Source of the DNA: JBMHDN01 sp049889355
Lineage (GTDB): Bacteria; Pseudomonadota; Alphaproteobacteria; Puniceispirillales; Puniceispirillaceae
Direction: 5' to 3'
Assembly: GCA_049889355.1 (NCBI GenBank)
Contig: JBMHDN010000033.1
Span: 1-64,000 of the forward strand
DNA length: 64,000 bases
Under the pieces are notes generated by a model. That model was not told where the DNA came from. It ran no database searches and saw only the letters and a program-made list of their open reading frames with translations. Positions within the stretch are counted from its first letter, which is position 1, and each line of letters begins with the position of its first letter. The translations under genes and the position numbers were made by a program. Shown here piece after piece: positions 16,442 through 25,870 of the stretch.

Positions 16442-17720
16442 CACGCCGGATAGCCAGATAAGCCAGCACCGCCAAAACAGGGACTGATATCGCTTTAATC
16501 GCCACCAGGCTCAGGCCAGCTTGCGCGAAAGGCAAGCTCTTGGCCATTGTCTCAACAAGCCCGGACCCATAATAGGTCAAAGCCGCAATCGACAGCCATT
16601 CCACTGTTTGCTGCATGCGCAATTGCAACGACGCCCGCTTATCCATCGAGCTCAATAAATCACGGTTCTGATGCTGAATGGTGAGTTCTGTTTGCGTGCG
16701 CAGCAATTCATTAGAGCGCGCCAGCCTGTCTGCCAGCCGGTTCAGTCTGTCTGAAAAAGCAGCACAGGTCTGCATTGCTGGCAGCATCCGGCGATTGATA
16801 AAGCCGGCGACACCCTGATGCCCGTCAAGGCGCCCCATTTGCAAGGCAGCTTGTCTGGAGTCAAAGAGCTGGCGATAGGCTTTGGTCGCGCTCAGCCGAA
16901 AATCTGACATAGAGGCGATATTTTCAAGCTCTGCTGACAAAGCAGACAGCTCTGATAAAAGATGGGCCATATTCTGATCGCTGTCATCTTCTGCTTCAAT
17001 CAGCTCAGATAATGTTTGGGTCAGATATGTCAGTTTTTTATCAATATCTGATAAATTACCTGAGAGATTCTGAACCAGGGGCAACCCCATCAAGGCGAGC
17101 AAACGATAGGTTTCCATCTCCACAAGCCTGAGCGTAATCCGGCCCATCCGGCTGGGGCTCACTCTATTATTAAACAGCACAATGCGCGAATAACCCGCTG
17201 CATCAATATCAAAGCTGAAATGCACCTGTGCTGCACCTTCATTCAAAATATTGGAGGGACCAGACCGGCTATTGCCCAGCATCTGGCATACCTCATCAGG
17301 GGTCATTGATTTTGGCGCATGCCCACCAATTTCCAGCCAGATAGCATGGAACAGCGGCACGGGCAGGCGGCGCACCCAATCAAAGGGGATGCCTGGCAAT
17401 CTGGCCTCATCAAAAGCGGCATCAGAAATACCCTTTTTCATCTCAAGCTGCTTTTGAATAAAAGTCAGAGAGGTGAATTCAGTATGGCGTTCAATGCGAA
17501 AGATAAAAGCCCCGAAATCAGCCCGCACAAAGCGGGTATCGTCTGAGGGGACAGGCTGGCCTGCATTTTTCAGAAAAGTGGCAATTTCTGCATTCAGCTC
17601 TTTTTTATGTTCTGCATTGAGATAGATAAACCGCACAAAACGCCCTGCCCCGTCAAAATCATGAAACGGTCTGGCATGTAATTCTTCAGAAAGTGGACGG
17701 CGGAGGTGATGCTCGAACAT
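16422..17720 (-). CDS. DUF3422 family membrane-anchored protein
   Basis: 432 residues from the ATG at 17720, which has AGAAGG upstream; the frame opens 17 codons earlier. The N-terminus HHLRRPLSEELHARPFHDFDG is the DUF3422 signature. The middle is a long helical region (about 210-370) likely to form coiled coil, ending in two hydrophobic helices near the C-terminus (SIAALTYYGSGLVETMA and LVAIKAISVPVLAVLAYLAI). This layout resembles a cytoplasmic coiled-coil protein anchored in the inner membrane. Function unknown. Confidence 0.88.
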   Translation of the reverse strand: MFEHHLRRPLSEELHARPFHDFDGAGRFVRFIYLNAEHKKELNAEIATFLKNAGQPVPSDDTRFVRADFGAFIFRIERHTEFTSLTFIQKQLEMKKGISDAAFDEARLPGIPFDWVRRLPVPLFHAIWLEIGGHAPKSMTPDEVCQMLGNSRSGPSNILNEGAAQVHFSFDIDAAGYSRIVLFNNRVSPSRMGRITLRLVEMETYRLLALMGLPLVQNLSGNLSDIDKKLTYLTQTLSELIEAEDDSDQNMAHLLSELSALSAELENIASMSDFRLSATKAYRQLFDSRQAALQMGRLDGHQGVAGFINRRMLPAMQTCAAFSDRLNRLADRLARSNELLRTQTELTIQHQNRDLLSSMDKRASLQLRMQQTVEWLSIAALTYYGSGLVETMAKSLPFAQAGLSLVAIKAISVPVLAVLAYLAIRRVSHGAK

Positions 17721-17897
17721 GGGGGACCCTTCTTCTCCAACCTCTTGTCTCATCAAGGCTGGCTTTACCAAATTCCCCCCATACTCACGCTAGGCATAGA
17801 TTTTCCATCTGGCAAGCCCATGCCCCCAGATAAGTTCTGGTCAAATGATCGCAAGCTGGTGATTGCAAAAGCCAGACTTGTTTGCCACATAGAGATC

Positions 17898-18383
17898 ATG
17901 AAACACCTTCTCCCTGCCCTATGCCTCTTTTTTTTGCTGCCCTTCAGCCCCAGCTGGGCTGAAGATAAAATAGAGGTGAACAGCCTCTGGAACGGCATTT
18001 GGTTCACCTGTGAATTTGCACAGCGCCAGCGTGCACCTGATGATGAATGCCAGATGTTTGATGATGAGGGATTTGAAGTAAAAGATGGTGTTTTTTATTA
18101 CCTGCGCATGCTGGGCTCAGAAGAAACAGCCTGTCGCGGGAATAAAAAAGGGCAATGTTTCAGGGCAGAGCTGCCAAAAATATCTGTCAGCCAGCGCGAA
18201 ATCGGTAAAATTCAGATAGGTGAGACCAGCCTTGTGGTGCGCTATCTGGGCTGTGGCCAGCTGTATCATTTTCATGACAGAGGCGCTTATTTTGAAGCCA
18301 TACCAGATGATAAACGCTGTTTATGGGCACGCGACAGGCGCTTTTATGTCGCGCGCTATCAGGGCGAAGTTGAGGTTCAATAA
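17898..18383 (+). CDS. Hypothetical secreted protein
   Basis: 161 residues beginning MKHLLPALCLFFLLPFSPSW, a clear Sec signal peptide with likely cleavage after SWA. The mature part has six cysteines (in FTCEF, DDECQMF, TACRGNKKGQCF, YLGCGQ and KRCLW), consistent with periplasmic disulfides, and is rich in beta-type segments. An upstream in-frame extension to 17706 overlaps the divergent DUF3422 start and is unlikely. The stop overlaps the ygfZ start (TAATG). Not recognised. Confidence 0.65.
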   Translation: MKHLLPALCLFFLLPFSPSWAEDKIEVNSLWNGIWFTCEFAQRQRAPDDECQMFDDEGFEVKDGVFYYLRMLGSEETACRGNKKGQCFRAELPKISVSQREIGKIQIGETSLVVRYLGCGQLYHFHDRGAYFEAIPDDKRCLWARDRRFYVARYQGEVEVQ

Positions 18384-19324
18384 TGGCCGATAACATGTTT
18401 TTTTCAAAATCAGACAAAATATTGATTGAAGTGAAAGGCGTAGAAGCAGCGCCTTTCTTAAATGATTTGCTGACCGCCGAATGCGTTCATTTAAATATCG
18501 GTGAGATGCGCCAGGCTTGCCTGCTAAACCCGCAGGGGCGGATTATTCATGATATGCTGATCTTTCGCCGTGAAGAGGCGATCTTCTGGCTGGAAACAGA
18601 GACAGAGCAAGCCCCTCAATTGATGCAGAAGCTAAAAATGTACCGGTTGCGGCGGCCTATTGAAATAGCGGCTCTAGAAGGTTGGCAGGCGCTGATTGGT
18701 CTGGGCAATGACATCGCATCTGATAGGCCTGATATGGGCCAAACACCCGATTGGGCGGTGCGCGATGGGCGCTATATCCGTGCTGAGGCCGATTTTGCAA
18801 TCTGGCATGTGTTTTTCAAACATGAGACAGATATGGGTAATGCCGAGCCCCATAACCCAGCGGCCTATCACTGGCTCAGATTGGGCATTGGCTTGCCAGA
18901 AGGCGCAGCAGAGCTGAGTGAGGCGCGCGCGCTGGTGGTGGAAGCAGGCTTTCATCTGGGCGATGCGGTAGATTTTAAAAAGGGCTGTTATGTTGGGCAG
19001 GAGGTTACCGCACGCACCCATTATCGCGGCTCTGTTAAAAAATATTTGATCGCTGTTGAAGGGATGATGAATGCAGATCAAGCCGATCCACAAACACCGC
19101 TCAAACTCAGCCAGGATGGCAAGGAAATAGGCCAAATTCTGCATATCTGCAAGGCTGATAAGCCAGAACAGCCATCACGGGCCATGGCGATGATAAGAAA
19201 AGAAGCCGCGCTGGCCTATCTGAATATAAATAACAAGATAGAGCTAGACGGGCAGGCTGTCGGGCTGATGATATTGCCTGCGCTCAAAACAGCCTTAGAG
19301 GGCGAATCGACAATGCAGAGCTAG
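18383..19324 (+). CDS. ygfZ: YgfZ/GcvT-family folate-binding Fe-S assembly factor
   Basis: 313 residues. The hallmark KGCYVGQEVTART (about residue 198) is the conserved YgfZ motif with its functional Cys; the N-terminal part (LLTAECVHLNIGEMRQACLLNPQGRIIHDML) matches the GcvT-like fold. YgfZ/IBA57 proteins bind tetrahydrofolate and support assembly or repair of certain 4Fe-4S enzymes such as MiaB. The start overlaps the stop of the secreted-protein gene, so the two are coupled. Confidence 0.92.
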   Translation: MADNMFFSKSDKILIEVKGVEAAPFLNDLLTAECVHLNIGEMRQACLLNPQGRIIHDMLIFRREEAIFWLETETEQAPQLMQKLKMYRLRRPIEIAALEGWQALIGLGNDIASDRPDMGQTPDWAVRDGRYIRAEADFAIWHVFFKHETDMGNAEPHNPAAYHWLRLGIGLPEGAAELSEARALVVEAGFHLGDAVDFKKGCYVGQEVTARTHYRGSVKKYLIAVEGMMNADQADPQTPLKLSQDGKEIGQILHICKADKPEQPSRAMAMIRKEAALAYLNINNKIELDGQAVGLMILPALKTALEGESTMQS

Positions 19325-19336
19325 CCTTTATTGCCC

Positions 19337-20137
19337 TTATTGTGCCGTCCATCCGCCATCAAGGGTAAAGGATGATCCGGAAATAGAACTGGCTGCAGGC
19401 TGGGTGAGATAAAGGGCCATCTGGGCGATGTCTTCAGGTTGGACAAAACGCCCTGTTGGCTGTTTTTCCGAGACCAGCAAATCAGCTTCTTCAGCGATGG
19501 AACGCCCTGAATCAGCCGCGCGCTTTTCAATTTGTGCTTCAACAAGCGGTGTGCGCACCCAAGCCGGGCAAATGGCATTACAGGTTACCGGCGTGCGGGC
19601 CAGCTCTAGGGCCACTGTTTTGGTCAAACCAACCAGGCCATGTTTTGCCGCCACATAGGCTGATTTATGCACAGAAGCCACCAGCCCATGGACAGAGGCG
19701 ATATTGATAATCCGGCCAAATCCCTGATCACGCATTAATGGCACCGCGGCGGCAATCGCATGAAAGGGCGCTGATAAATTGATATCGATGACCTGCTGCC
19801 AAGCATTGGCCGGAAAATCTTCGACAGGGGCCACATGCTGAATACCGGCATTATTGACCAGCACATCCAATGATCCCATCTGGTGATGGGCAGCTGCGAC
19901 CATCGCGCGCACCGCCTCACCATCTGCCATATCAGCATTATTATAATGCACTGATTTTGCCCCTTCTATGCTGAGCTCTGTCAGCAAAGTCTGGACCTCT
20001 TCTGGGGCTTCACGCCCGCCGATCATCAAATGACAGCCAGCTGATGCAAAAGCACGGGCAATCGCAAGGCCTATGCCTGAACTGGCACCTGTAATCATCA
20101 CGCTTTGGGCTTGCCGCTGAGATGTGTGCTGTTGCAT
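19337..20137 (-). CDS. 3-hydroxybutyrate dehydrogenase (SDR family)
   Basis: 266-residue short-chain dehydrogenase. NAD motif TGASSGIGLAIARAF, then NNAGIQHVAPVEDFP, catalytic Ser (IASVHG) and YVAAKHG (Tyr, Lys). The segments NNAGIQHVAPVEDFP and ICPAWVRTPLVEAQI closely match D-3-hydroxybutyrate dehydrogenases, which oxidise 3-hydroxybutyrate to acetoacetate with NAD in PHB and ketone-body use. A strong Shine-Dalgarno GGGAGAG precedes the ATG. No PHB genes are in this window. Confidence 0.9.
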   Translation of the reverse strand: MQQHTSQRQAQSVMITGASSGIGLAIARAFASAGCHLMIGGREAPEEVQTLLTELSIEGAKSVHYNNADMADGEAVRAMVAAAHHQMGSLDVLVNNAGIQHVAPVEDFPANAWQQVIDINLSAPFHAIAAAVPLMRDQGFGRIINIASVHGLVASVHKSAYVAAKHGLVGLTKTVALELARTPVTCNAICPAWVRTPLVEAQIEKRAADSGRSIAEEADLLVSEKQPTGRFVQPEDIAQMALYLTQPAASSISGSSFTLDGGWTAQ

Positions 20138-20312
20138 GGTCGGTCTCTCCCAATCTGTTCCCAGATCTCTTATTTTTCGATGATATATTTGGCTCTCAAG
20201 CGTGCATCTGTTCTATCAAAACACCCTAGTATGAAAGCAAATCTTTGCAAAGAGGCGAAAGCCCACTATATAAAGGGGACAGAAAAAGGCCCGCTAGCCA
20301 CAGGAATATAAC

Positions 20313-20879
20313 ATGACACAATTATTGATGCCAAAAGCGACTGCTGTTTGGCTGATTGATAACACAGCCCTGACCTTTGAGCAGATTGGTGATTTTTGTC
20401 AGCTTCACCCGCTTGAAGTGCAGGCGATTGCAGATGGTGAAATCGGCCCTGGCATGCAAGGTTATGATCCGATCACCAATGGCCAGCTGACCAAAGAGAT
20501 GATCAGCACCTGTGAGGCGGATGCATCGGCGCGCCTGAAGCTTGCCGAAACAGATTTGCCGCAGCCCACCTTGCGCACCAAAGGCCCGCGTTATGTACCG
20601 GTTGCCCGCCGCGGCGACAAGCCAGATGCGATTGCTTGGCTGGTAAAACATCATCCTGAGTTAAGTGATGCCCAAATTGGCAAGCTGATTGGCACCACAA
20701 AAGAGACCATTCGCAAAATCCGCGATCGCTCACACTGGAACATCAGCAACATCACAGCCAAACATCCGGCTATGCTGGGGCTCTGTAATCAGCAGGATTT
20801 GAACGCCGCGATCGAAAAAGCAGGCGGCAGCCCGAAAGCGACCGAAGAGCAAGTTGAGAATGTCTCTGAAATTCCATAG
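20313..20879 (+). CDS. trcR: Cell-cycle transcriptional regulator TrcR (DUF1013)
   Basis: 188 residues. MPKATAVWLIDNTALTFEQIG, FCQLHPLEVQAIADGEI, then PVARRGDKPDAIAWLVKHHP and IGKLIGTTKETIRKIRDRSHWN are typical DUF1013/TrcR sequences. Two helix-turn-helix-like regions are apparent, the second at LSDAQIGKLIGTTKETIRKI. The family is alphaproteobacterial and annotated as a cell-cycle regulator. A good terminator follows the gene. Confidence 0.93.
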   Translation: MTQLLMPKATAVWLIDNTALTFEQIGDFCQLHPLEVQAIADGEIGPGMQGYDPITNGQLTKEMISTCEADASARLKLAETDLPQPTLRTKGPRYVPVARRGDKPDAIAWLVKHHPELSDAQIGKLIGTTKETIRKIRDRSHWNISNITAKHPAMLGLCNQQDLNAAIEKAGGSPKATEEQVENVSEIP

Positions 20880-20899
20880 GTTTTTCAGATCAGATCAAG

Positions 20900-20932
20900 A
20901 AAAAGCCACGCTGTTTCCAGCGTGGCTTTTTT
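20900..20932 (+). terminator. Rho-independent terminator after trcR
   Basis: A perfect 13-bp stem (20900-20912 with 20919-20931) around the loop GTTTCC, GC-rich core GCCACGC/GCGTGGC, ending in a T run. The A-tract on the other arm allows it to serve the convergent prpE gene as well. Confidence 0.92.
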
Positions 20933-20954
20933 GATGTCTTAATGGCACATCTTG

Positions 20955-22895
20955 TTAGGCTTTTTTGATACCAGCTGCGCTCAGCACCGCATCAATCTCA
21001 CCCAAAATAGCCGGATCATCAATCGTAGCCGGCATTGGATAATCCTCACCATTTGCGATTTTTTGCATCGTACCGCGCAGGATTTTACCTGAGCGTGTCT
21101 TGGGCAGTCGCTTGACAATCACCGCCAGTTTAAAGGCAGCCACCGGGCCAATTTCACGGCGCACCGCAGCGACCGCATCTGCACAGATATCTGCACCAGC
21201 GCGATCCACCCCTTCTTTTAAGACCATAAAGCCAAGCGGGACCTGGCCTTTGAGCTTGTCATCCATACCGAGCACGGCACATTCCGCCACTTCTGGCAAG
21301 GCCGCCAGCACTTCTTCCATACCGCCGGTAGATAGACGGTGGCCTGCCACATTGATGATGTCATCTGTTCTGGACATCACAAAGATATAGCCATCCTCAT
21401 CAATGAAGCCGGCATCTCCTGTTTTGTAATAGCCTGGATAATCTTTGAGATAGGCATCAAAGAAACGCTCTTCATTCTGCCAGAGTGTTGGCAAAGAGCC
21501 TGGCGGCAAAGGCAGTTTAATGACAATGGCCCCAATCTCACCGGCTGGCATAGGCTGACAATTATCATCCACCACCTGTACATCCCAGCTTGGCACGGCA
21601 CGTGTCGGGCTGCCTGCCTTAATAGGCAGCTTTTCAATCCCAAGACAGTTAGAGGCAATCGACCAGCCGGTTTCTGTCTGCCACCAATGGTCAATCGCTG
21701 GTACACCCAGCTTGTCCTGACACCAATAAAGCGTATCGGGATCACACCGCTCACCCGCCAGAAACTGAGTCCGAAACGCGCTCATATCATAATCGGCCAG
21801 CAACTTACCGTCTGGATCTTCTTTTTTGATCGCGCGTATCGCAGTTGGCGCGGTGAACATCACCTTAACCTTATATTCAGAGATCACCCGCCAGAATGCC
21901 CCTGCATCTGGGGTGCCGACCGGCTTGCCTTCATAAAGAATGGTGGTGCAGCCGTGAAAAAGCGGGGCATAGACAATATAGGAATGGCCAACAACCCAGC
22001 CCACATCAGATGCCGCCCAATAGACATCCCCCGGGTCGCAATCATAAATATTCTTCATTGACCATTTCAGCGCGACAATATGGGCCGCGGTTGGACGCAC
22101 CACCCCTTTTGGCACACCGGTGGTCCCAGAGGTATAGAGAATATAAGCCGGGTCTTCTGATTTCACCGGCACACAATCAGCCGGGCTGGCTGAGGCCATG
22201 GCTTCACGCCAGTCATGATCCCGCCCTGTAATTAGCTCTGCTGCCAATTGCGGGCGTTGTAAAATTAGGCATCCTGCCGGCTTATGGGCAGAAATCTCAA
22301 TCGCCTCATCCAAAAGCGGCTTATAGGCGACAATCCGGCTTGGCTCAATGCCACATGAAGCAGACATCACCAGCTTTGGCTTAGCATCATCAATCCGTTT
22401 AGCAAGCTCAGCTGCCGCAAAACCGCCAAAGACAACAGCATGTATCGCACCAATGCGCGCACAGGCCAGCATCGCCACCACCGCCTCTGGGATCATCGGC
22501 ATATAGATAATAACTGTATCGCCATAACCAACGCCTCTGGCCTGCATGGCCCCAGCACATAAAGCGACCTCATCACGTAATTCACTATAGCTGAATTGTT
22601 TTTTCGTGTCGGTGACAGGGCTATCGTAAATCAGCGCCGTGCGCGCGCCATTGCCCTCATCAATATGACGGTCCAGCGCGTTATAACAGCCATTGACTTC
22701 ACCTCCGACAAACCAGCGATAATAAGGCGGATTGCCGTCATCCAAAATTTGCTCAGGCTTTTTCATCCAGCTAATGTCATGGCTGGCTGCCTCCCAAAAT
22801 CCGGCTGGATCAGCTAATGCCGCGTTTGAAACTGCGTCAAATGTGTGTGCCAAGGTCCCCTCCCACAAAATTTCAGCATCTTTTTGCTCTGCCAA
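20955..22895 (-). CDS. prpE: Propionyl-CoA synthetase (acetyl-CoA synthetase-like)
   Basis: 646 residues, ANL adenylating superfamily. ACAS-type N-terminal domain, ATP motif YTSGTTGVPKGVVR, DVGWVVGHSYIVYAPL, substrate motif WWQTETGW, hinge YYKTGDAGF, and the catalytic, acetylation-regulated lysine in KTRSGKILRGTM. The stretch SASCGIEPSRIVAYKPLLDE with TGVPKGVVR is characteristic of PrpE/ACSS3 rather than Acs. It would activate propionate (possibly acetate) to the CoA ester. No methylcitrate genes are adjacent. Confidence 0.9.
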   Translation of the reverse strand: MAEQKDAEILWEGTLAHTFDAVSNAALADPAGFWEAASHDISWMKKPEQILDDGNPPYYRWFVGGEVNGCYNALDRHIDEGNGARTALIYDSPVTDTKKQFSYSELRDEVALCAGAMQARGVGYGDTVIIYMPMIPEAVVAMLACARIGAIHAVVFGGFAAAELAKRIDDAKPKLVMSASCGIEPSRIVAYKPLLDEAIEISAHKPAGCLILQRPQLAAELITGRDHDWREAMASASPADCVPVKSEDPAYILYTSGTTGVPKGVVRPTAAHIVALKWSMKNIYDCDPGDVYWAASDVGWVVGHSYIVYAPLFHGCTTILYEGKPVGTPDAGAFWRVISEYKVKVMFTAPTAIRAIKKEDPDGKLLADYDMSAFRTQFLAGERCDPDTLYWCQDKLGVPAIDHWWQTETGWSIASNCLGIEKLPIKAGSPTRAVPSWDVQVVDDNCQPMPAGEIGAIVIKLPLPPGSLPTLWQNEERFFDAYLKDYPGYYKTGDAGFIDEDGYIFVMSRTDDIINVAGHRLSTGGMEEVLAALPEVAECAVLGMDDKLKGQVPLGFMVLKEGVDRAGADICADAVAAVRREIGPVAAFKLAVIVKRLPKTRSGKILRGTMQKIANGEDYPMPATIDDPAILGEIDAVLSAAGIKKA

Positions 22896-23097
22896 TCAGA
22901 GATGCCAAACAAAATTCACTCATGACCGGCGCACTGTACCGCGCCTGCAGATTACCTGCCCTTCAAAGATAATGGTGTATTTTAAGGCCTCAGATCATCT
23001 TAAGGTCATTTTTGCATCACCTTGAAATCATCTTCTGGCAAAATAACGTCCATTCAGATATGATTGCCCTAGAATAATCACCAAGAACACGCCGTCA

Positions 23098-23322
23098 ATG
23101 AAAGATACGTCGCACCCTCAAGATCCGTCTCAGCAGGCGATTGAGATGAAATTGAACAATCTGTTACTTGCGCATCGCGATCTCGATGATGTGATCGCAC
23201 GCCTTGCAGAAAACCAGCCAGTGGACCAGTTGCAGATGCAGCGGCTCAAAAAAAGGAAGCTGGCCTTGAAAGATGAAATCATAAAATTGAAAGCCGTGCT
23301 GATCCCAGATATCATCGCCTGA
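23098..23322 (+). CDS. DUF465 (YdcH-like) protein
   Basis: 74 residues (an internal start at 23146 is possible). The C-terminal 58 residues, MKLNNLLLAHRDLDDVIARL then MQRLKKRKLALKDEIIKLK, fit the DUF465 two-helix coiled-coil family common in proteobacteria. Function unknown. Same strand as purEK, 43 bases upstream of purE. Confidence 0.8.
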   Translation: MKDTSHPQDPSQQAIEMKLNNLLLAHRDLDDVIARLAENQPVDQLQMQRLKKRKLALKDEIIKLKAVLIPDIIA

Positions 23323-23365
23323 TGCATATTTTGCGTATCCTTAGCTAGATAAAAAGAAGAGTTAT

Positions 23366-23845
23366 ATGATGGCTGAAATTGTCATTTGTATGGGTAGCCA
23401 GTCTGATTGGGAGACCATGAAAGAGGCAGAAGATATTCTCAAAACATTGGAGGTCATGCCTGATGTTCAGATTATTTCTGCGCATCGCACCCCTGACCGG
23501 CTGGCTGAATTTGCCCGTTCTGCCGCAAATAACGGGGTAAAGGTGATTATTGCTGGTGCTGGCGGCGCAGCCCATTTGCCTGGCATGATCGCAGCCCATA
23601 CTGAACTGCCAGTCTTGGGTGTGCCGGTGGAATCTGCTGCGCTGAAAGGCATGGATTCACTACTCTCTATAGTGCAAATGCCAGGCGGGATACCTGTTGG
23701 CACCTTGGCGATTGGCAAAGCTGGGGCCAAAAATGCAGGATTATTGGCCGCTTCTATTCTGGCACTGAGCGATTCTGATTTGGCTACACGCTTGAAAGCC
23801 TGGCGCAAAGCCCAGACTGAGTCAGTTGCACAGAGGCCAGCATGA
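23366..23845 (+). CDS. purE: 5-(carboxyamino)imidazole ribonucleotide mutase
   Basis: 159 residues, class I PurE, converting N5-CAIR to CAIR in purine synthesis. The N-terminal MGSQSDWETMKEAEDIL, the SAHRTPDR motif and AGAGGAAHLPGMIAAHT, GVPVESAALKGMDSLLSIVQ are all intact. Shine-Dalgarno AAGAAGAG upstream. It overlaps purK by four bases (ATGA), so the two enzymes are translated together. Confidence 0.97.
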   Translation: MMAEIVICMGSQSDWETMKEAEDILKTLEVMPDVQIISAHRTPDRLAEFARSAANNGVKVIIAGAGGAAHLPGMIAAHTELPVLGVPVESAALKGMDSLLSIVQMPGGIPVGTLAIGKAGAKNAGLLAASILALSDSDLATRLKAWRKAQTESVAQRPA

Positions 23846-24915
23846 ACCAACACTACCCTGACAAGCCTCTCACCCTCGGCATTTTGGGCTCAGGCCAGCT
23901 GGGGCGCATGATCGCGATATCGGCGGCTCAGATGGGTATCGCTGCGCATATCTATGCACCAGATGCGAGCGACAGTCCCGCAGGTCAGGTGGCCCATCGC
24001 ATTACACAAGCACCTTATGACGATAAAGAGGCGCTTGGTGAATTTGCCGCCTGTGTAGATGCGGTTGTCTCTGAATTTGAAAATATGCCAGCCCCATCTT
24101 TGGATATGCTTGCTCAGACTGTTGCTGTTTGTCCGGGGGCCAAAGCCCTGCAGACAGCGCAAAACAGGCTGGCTGAAAAACAGATGGCCGGTGATGTGGG
24201 CATGGATGTACCGCGCAATTTTGCGATTCGCTCTGCTGATGACCTCGCCGCGGCCCTGACAGAGCTCAATGCAGATGCGATTTTGAAAACCACTGAGCTT
24301 GGTTATGATGGCAAAGGCCAACTCAGATTATCACCTGACAGCGATCCGCAGGAGGCGTGGGCGGCACTGGCGACTGGTGAAGCGATTTTAGAAGAGAAAA
24401 TCAGCTTTAGCTCAGAAGTCAGCTTTCTGATTGGACGCAGCCTTACCGGTGAGATCTGTCATTTTCCAGCCAGCGAAAACCGCCATGAAAACGGTATTCT
24501 AGCGCATACAACTGCCCCTGCAATGCTATCAGAAACCCTGATTTCTGAGGGCCAGAAAAGCGCTGAGAAAATGGCAGAAGCCCTCTGCCTGACAGGTGTT
24601 CTGGCGATTGAGATGTTTGTTTCATCAGATGGCCGGCTATTGTTTAACGAGATGGCCCCACGCCCGCATAATTCCTATCACTGGACGATTGAGGGATGCA
24701 CAACCAGCCAGTTTGAGCAATTGGTACGCATCGCCCTTGGCCTGCCCTTTGGCAGCACACAGATGAGCGGGAAATGGGAAATGCAGAATATCCTGGGCCA
24801 GCATATGGATCAGATTACACCTGCCTTACGAGAGGCCGGGGCGCATATCCATCTCTATGGCAAAGCCAGCGCCCGTACAGATCGCAAAATGGGACATATC
24901 ACCCGCCAGCTTTAA
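23842..24915 (+). CDS. purK: 5-(carboxyamino)imidazole ribonucleotide synthase
   Basis: 357 residues, ATP-grasp enzyme making N5-CAIR from AIR, bicarbonate and ATP. LGILGSGQLGRMIAISAAQM at the N-terminus, KTTELGYDGKGQ (ATP-grasp lysines), and LFNEMAPRPHNSYHWTIEGC (metal site) are diagnostic. Normal length. Coupled to purE. Confidence 0.97.
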   Translation: MNQHYPDKPLTLGILGSGQLGRMIAISAAQMGIAAHIYAPDASDSPAGQVAHRITQAPYDDKEALGEFAACVDAVVSEFENMPAPSLDMLAQTVAVCPGAKALQTAQNRLAEKQMAGDVGMDVPRNFAIRSADDLAAALTELNADAILKTTELGYDGKGQLRLSPDSDPQEAWAALATGEAILEEKISFSSEVSFLIGRSLTGEICHFPASENRHENGILAHTTAPAMLSETLISEGQKSAEKMAEALCLTGVLAIEMFVSSDGRLLFNEMAPRPHNSYHWTIEGCTTSQFEQLVRIALGLPFGSTQMSGKWEMQNILGQHMDQITPALREAGAHIHLYGKASARTDRKMGHITRQL

Positions 24916-24949
24916 ATTACAAATAGGCGATTGCCTATCCACCAATCTG

Positions 24950-25870
24950 TCAGCTGTTCTCAGATAATGCACGCAGATCAAAAGGTGTTTCCTGATAGAG
25001 ATCATTCAGCCAATTTGCCATTAACAGATAGGCGAAGGGCCGCCAGTAATTCACTGGCTTCTGGCTGGGATCATCTTCTGGGAAATAATGCGCGGGCAGC
25101 GCCGTGCCAAGACCAGCTGCCTGATCGCGGTGATATTCAGCAGCCAGCGTTTCTGCATCATATTCCAGATGATTCAGCACAAATAAATCGCCTGTATTTT
25201 TGTCGCGCAGCATGCCAGCACCGATCTCATCACTCAATGCCAAGATATCAAGACCTGCCTTTTTAGCTTCATCTGTGCTGGTGGCGGTATAGCGTGAGAC
25301 AGGCATTGGGAAGCGGTCTGTAAAGCCATGCATCAGCCGCCCTTCATCAGAGGTCAGCTTGTGATCATAAATGCCGAAAAGCTTGTCTGACAATGCTTCT
25401 TTTGGCAGGTCATAAAAATGATAGAGTAAGGCCTGTGCACCCCAGCAAATACCAAGACGGCGGAAACAATGTGTCTTTGACCAATTCAGAATTTCAGTGA
25501 GTTCAGGCCAATAGGTAACTTCTTCAAAAGGCAGCTGCTCTACCGGCGCGCCTGTTACAATCAACGCATCAAAATAATCATCGCGCACCTGATCAAGCGA
25601 GCGATAAAACCGACGCAGATAGGCTGGCTCTGTATTGCGCGGTGTGTAGCTGGCGGTAGTCATTAAAATCAGTTCAACTTGCAAAGGAGAGCAACCGAAA
25701 AGCCGGGCGAACTGAATCTCTGTGTCTTTTTTCTTTGGCATCAGATTTAGCATCAATAGACGCAAAGGCCGGATATCCTGACGCGCCGCTGCGCCTTGTG
25801 ACATCAAATCGACACCCTCAGCGCGCAGTGCATCCAGAGCAGGCAAATTATCAGGCACGCTAATCGGCAT
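24950..25870 (-). CDS. metA: Homoserine O-acyltransferase MetA (probably acetyltransferase)
   Basis: 306 residues. Class I glutamine-amidotransferase-like fold; catalytic Cys142 in GICWGAQALLYH; PKKKDTEIQFARL near the N-terminus. The residue deciding acyl donor in characterised MetA proteins is Gly111 (succinyl, E. coli) or Glu111 (acetyl). Here the equivalent segment is VTGAPVEQL with Glu111, so O-acetylhomoserine is the likely product. First step of methionine synthesis from homoserine. A candidate SAM-responsive leader lies between its ATG and position 25935. Confidence 0.95.
   Translation of the reverse strand: MPISVPDNLPALDALRAEGVDLMSQGAAARQDIRPLRLLMLNLMPKKKDTEIQFARLFGCSPLQVELILMTTASYTPRNTEPAYLRRFYRSLDQVRDDYFDALIVTGAPVEQLPFEEVTYWPELTEILNWSKTHCFRRLGICWGAQALLYHFYDLPKEALSDKLFGIYDHKLTSDEGRLMHGFTDRFPMPVSRYTATSTDEAKKAGLDILALSDEIGAGMLRDKNTGDLFVLNHLEYDAETLAAEYHRDQAAGLGTALPAHYFPEDDPSQKPVNYWRPFAYLLMANWLNDLYQETPFDLRALSENS

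Noticed and set aside
21339..22061. Long plus-strand frame (240 codons) opposite prpE.
   Set aside because: No recognisable family, antisense to a certain gene whose codon bias explains the open frame.
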